A stretch of DNA of 64,000 nt from Erythrocercus mccallii (lineage: Eukaryota; Chordata; Aves; Passeriformes; Dicruridae), in contig VZRG01000307.1 in NCBI GenBank assembly GCA_013397435.1, forward strand, positions 3,360 through 67,359, in the 5' to 3' direction. Position 1 is the first letter of the stretch. The number at the start of each line of letters is the position of its first letter. Below the pieces are notes generated by a model. It was not told where the DNA came from. It saw only the letters and a program-made list of their open reading frames with translations, and made no database searches. Made by a program: the position numbers and the translations under genes. Below, one piece after another: positions 60,801-64,000 of the stretch.

Positions 60801-62676
60801 GCTGCTTTAAGGTTTGTATTGCTTATCAACAGATTTATTAGTTGTTCACAAAATCTTTAACTATTAAATGAAGAATAATAAATCAGTCAAATATTTTTCT
60901 AAAAAACCCAGTAAAACCACAGATTATTATTTTGAAAAAAAACCAAACAAAACTAAAATAAAACCAAACCAAACTAAAAAAAAAAATAGTATTTCAAATA
61001 GCTACTGTACAGAAATCTTGTGTACTACCCCTACCCTTTATTTTCAAAGACAATTGATAAAAAAATTACACTAAAAATTTTCCATGCACTTGAACCATTT
61101 TTAGTTTAGAACCATTCTCTATCTTCTCCTTGATGAATTCTTCTTGATTAATTTAACAGCTAGCAGTTTTTATGCCAACTATTGTAAAAGATCCTGTTAT
61201 TTTTGTTATTCTGCTTGCTAGTATGAATAAGAAAATTAAGATAAAGTTGCATGTAAAATAGTCATTATTAGGTGTAACTCCTCATCTTAGAATGGATGAC
61301 TGTCAGTCCTAGATGAAACCATTAATTCCAGTAACCTTATGTGGAAGGAGGGAGAAAGAAATATTTAACCATGAAGAAAAATGTAGTTTTTAATCACCCC
61401 AAAAAAATGTAAACTGAAGGTGATTCTACATGCATTGTACAAAATTGCAGGATATAAAACTACTTGCATGATTTATCAATATGCCCAGGAGAATGTGGAA
61501 GAAAGCTTTCAATCTTGTGCATTCTCCATTAAATTGTCGTTTAAGTTGTGAAAAATTGTGAATGCTCTGTTCTGTGTTTCCACTATGGCAGAAAATAATT
61601 CAACCCCAAACTGAGATGATTTATCTGAAAAGTACTTTTGAAAATGATTACACAGATTTATAAAAAGTCAGGTAACACTGATGAAGAATTTCTTTATTGA
61701 CATCAATAGTTCTCATCTTTTAAATCCTGTTTATGTAGTTGTCCAAATTTGAACAGTTGTGCTTTTCCAGAATATTAATAACTGTTCTTATTATTACTTA
61801 GAAAGGCAAAGAAAAATATTTCACTGTTAAAGCATACTATTTTTAAATCCAGAATGTCAGAAATATGTCATTGTGGACTTCACATTGGTCAAATATTAGT
61901 CAATGAATGTCAGAACTCCTGCTGATTAGAGAAAACAGGAAGAAATTCCTTTAAACATAATCTCAGTTTAAAGTGTCTACCTATGTATATTATTTCTTTC
62001 TATTTTAAAATAAGAGTAAAAAAAGACATAAAGAGCACAGAATAGAACATCTCCTAATGCCACCGTAGTGTGTGTGCTACACCTTTTCCTGCCCTTGGCT
62101 GTGGAATTGGACTGAATATTCGCAGCAGTGTCAGGTGGAGGCACAATAACAGGCAGCTTATTGTGAAGGACAGGACATATCACTGGGTTGACTCTTAGTG
62201 AATCTCAGATTAGGACAGTTTGTCATGCCTCTTATTTTATCTAAGGCCTCTGCAATCCCTACTGCAAGCTCCTCAAATCTGTTATCCTATACATCACATC
62301 TGGAACAAAGAAAACTCTTCTCTATTGGCTCTTGTGCACTACTGTAATATGAATAATAAGGATACTGTATTACAAATGAGGTAGCACCTGTGCTGGGGAG
62401 GTATTTAATGCCTGTGGAAGTAAAGTAAGGGCCACATTATCTAAGATAATCTTTTCACTGAAGTCAGTTTTAGAAACTGCATTTTTTAATGTGCAATATA
62501 TACCTGTTTTGATGCCAAGGCAGGAACAACACAGAATCAAGTGCAATAGCACTACATCAAGTACTTTGTGCTAGCATTTAAAAACATTCAACAGTAGCTA
62601 TTTAGTTGTAACCACATTGACACCAAAAAGCCAGTTTGCATTTTCCATTACTGTGTGCCAAAAAGACATGATCATC
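57801..62676. other. Unique AT-rich DNA, no gene seen
   Basis: No recognised exon or repeat family over 4.9 kb. There is a T-rich tract near 59439 and an A-rich CCAAAC/AAAC stretch at about 60935-60987, which makes the 68-codon Lys/Thr-rich frame at 60868-61074. Confidence 0.5.
59439..59487. repeat. T-rich tract
   Basis: About 49 bp of T runs broken by single C or G. It could be the antisense poly(A) tail of a retroposed sequence, but no retrocopy body was recognised beside it. Confidence 0.8.
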
Positions 62677-63001
62677 TGTCGCAGTGGGACACAAAATAAA
62701 GATGCTCCACTCAGAAGGCAGAAGAGAATCAGAAGGCTTTATTGTCTAATTCTTAGTATTTTTTATAAGGTGTTTCGATACAGACTTAACATGATTGGTA
62801 AAAAGGGAACAACACCTCTCTAGTCCCATTGGTGGAACCAGAGAAACACGAACACACAGATGTACAGATTTGTTTTGAGAACATAAGTTATTTACAGAAA
62901 TTGCTCTCGAGAGAAAGGCTCCCCCAACAAATCTTCCCTTGGGAAGAAATCAGCTACTAGCAGGTTAAAAACCTTTCAGACTCAAAAATCTCAGGCCCAC
63001 A
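62677..63001 (-). mobile_element. Solo ERVK-like LTR
   Basis: A 325-bp element. On the minus strand it starts TGTGGGCCTGAG at 63001 and ends CACTGCGACA at 62677. The flanks ATCATC (62671-62676) and ATCAGC (63002-63007) match at 5 of 6 bases. TATA-like CTTATAAAA lies at 62769-62761 and AATAAA at 62743-62738, only about 20 bp apart. The poly(A) signal therefore sits near or upstream of the expected cap site, implying a very short R region. Recognised as a common passerine LTR type. The 68-codon plus frame at 62617-62823 crosses it and is not a gene. Confidence 0.78.
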
Positions 63002-63599
63002 ATCAGCTGGAACTCTGTAAGATACTAAAGAAATGCAATTAAAGTTGCAACTAAAGAAATCAGTTGCAACTCTATAAGAACTCTCCTACACAGGGCACCC
63101 AGCTGCAGAGTCAACCATTATAAGGGATTCTGCTTGCAGCTGCAGCTAGAACTATATTAAATCCCACTAACACATTTGGGGAATGAAAAAGAGCATTTTC
63201 ATTGTAAATTAATGCGAATTTTCTATTCTTCATGCATCTAAAATTTCCATGACAGTCAAGGAAGCAGTCAGTGAGGTCTAGCTATAATGACAGGTAGGTG
63301 TTAAAGCACTTTGAACACTGCCAATAGAAACAGACCTGCCCTGTCACACTTCCTATAAATGTAATTTTTAACCTGTGTATTCCAAATGTGGGAAGACTGC
63401 TCCATCCTGTTGACTGAATTTAAGAATTAGGCATAATAAACCAGGGTTAAACCAAAACAATTATAGAAACATTAGAAAAAAAAACCCTGAAAACATTACT
63501 TCCTGCAGTACCTGCCAGTTGCCCACCCAGATGCATCTTCACCCGTCTTCACCAAGAGCACAGGAGCGAACACATGATGAAAAAGCTCAAGGATTAAAA
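63002..63599. other. Unique DNA, no gene seen
   Basis: AT-rich DNA with a small local repetition of AAGAAAT and GTTGCAACT near 63027-63078. Nothing recognisable as a gene. Confidence 0.5.
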
Positions 63600-64000
63600 T
63601 TAGGATAAAAACTAGGGAAAATTAATTTGTTGCCAATCAAAACAGATTCGTGTAGCAAGAAACCAAAATTAAAATTAAAACAATACCTTTCTCCCACCTG
63701 GTTTCACACCTCCCTTCCTTTTTCTTCAACATCTTCCCATCCTGAGTGGTGCAGGGGGACAGGGAATGGGGTAGTCCTTAAAGCTCTTATTTGCTATTTC
63801 TTCTGTCTCACATTTTTCCCCTACTCAGTGTGGGGCCAGCCATGAGCTACAGTTCTTCAGGATAAGCCTGCTCCACAGGCATCTCTCCATGGGCTGCAGG
63901 GAAATCTCTGCTCCAGAGCCTCAAGCTCCTCCTCCTCTTCCTTCTCTGACCTTGATATGTCAATGGCTGTGTGACATTTTCTCAAATCCTCTTTCAGAGC
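63600..64000 (-). mobile_element. Long avian ERV LTR, running off the window
   Basis: Antisense landmarks in order: AAAATTAATTTGTTGCCAAT with CAAAACAGATTCG near 63620-63650 (on the minus strand a GATTGGCAACAAATTAATT stretch, a decayed AATAAATTAA poly(A) region), then GTGCAGGGGGACAGGGAATG near 63749. CTCCATGGGCTGCAGGGAAA near 63885 and CTCCTCCTCTTCCTTCTCTG near 63927 follow. This is the same family as the fragment at 15735-16020 but a different part of it. The 72-codon plus frame at 63627-63845 is antisense. The outer end lies beyond the window. Confidence 0.55.

Noticed and set aside
1..64000. CRISPR arrays, tRNA or rRNA genes, bacterial operons or phage modules
   Set aside because: No regularly spaced repeats, cloverleaf-type genes or dense coding. 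Sequence texture and retroelements are those of a bird nuclear genome.

Overview
This is vertebrate nuclear DNA, and almost certainly avian. The main evidence is the repeats. Several CR1 LINE copies end in the usual bird CR1 tail (ATTCTATG-type 3' repeats), and there is a dense set of endogenous-retrovirus (ERV) LTRs of the kinds common in bird, and especially passerine, genomes. Family assignments rest on recognition from memory and were not searched. No plasmid, phage, bacterial operon, CRISPR array, rRNA or tRNA gene is visible.

The window looks like a gene desert or a very long intron: AT-rich DNA with no convincing multi-exon gene. Nearly all open frames are chance frames or run antisense through repeats. 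The only frame listed as a possible exon is 29331-29621 (minus), which would encode two hydrophobic segments. It is unrecognised and of low confidence.

Layout. 1-3.3 kb: a GC-rich repeat (about 200-650), then plain AT-rich DNA. 3259-3963: a nearly complete ERVL-type LTR (minus). About 5.6-6.7 kb: a probable class I ERV LTR plus leader (plus). 6.7-19 kb: mostly unique sequence with a TTTA microsatellite and an LTR fragment at 15.7-16.0 kb. 19.1-22.3 kb: a previously unannotated inverted duplication, with arms of about 290 bp that differ by about 6% in their best-aligned part and are separated by about 2.7 kb. 22.8-26.2 kb: an ERVL LTR end, an ancient CR1 tail and an ERVK-like LTR. 28.6-29.6 kb: a GC-rich patch with a perfect hairpin, then the possible exon. 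34.1-36.5 kb: a CR1 tail, a second copy of the GC-rich repeat and a longer CR1 3' end. 36.5-43.5 kb: unique DNA with a 3-N assembly gap and blocks that resemble conserved noncoding elements. 43.6-44.4 kb: an ERVL-type LTR and a 26-bp minisatellite. 47-48 kb and 55.8-57.0 kb: two CR1 copies, each split by a solo LTR with perfect 6-bp target-site duplications. 50.1-50.85 kb: another CR1. 57.2-57.8 kb: an ancient CR1. 62.7-64 kb: one more solo LTR and the edge of a long LTR running off the window.

There is no gene network to describe. The interpretable biology is a layered insertion history: ancient CR1, then younger CR1, then ERV LTRs. To this are added the inverted duplication, a CCAAT-rich retroviral promoter and some candidate regulatory blocks. 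No new enzymatic or defence system was found.
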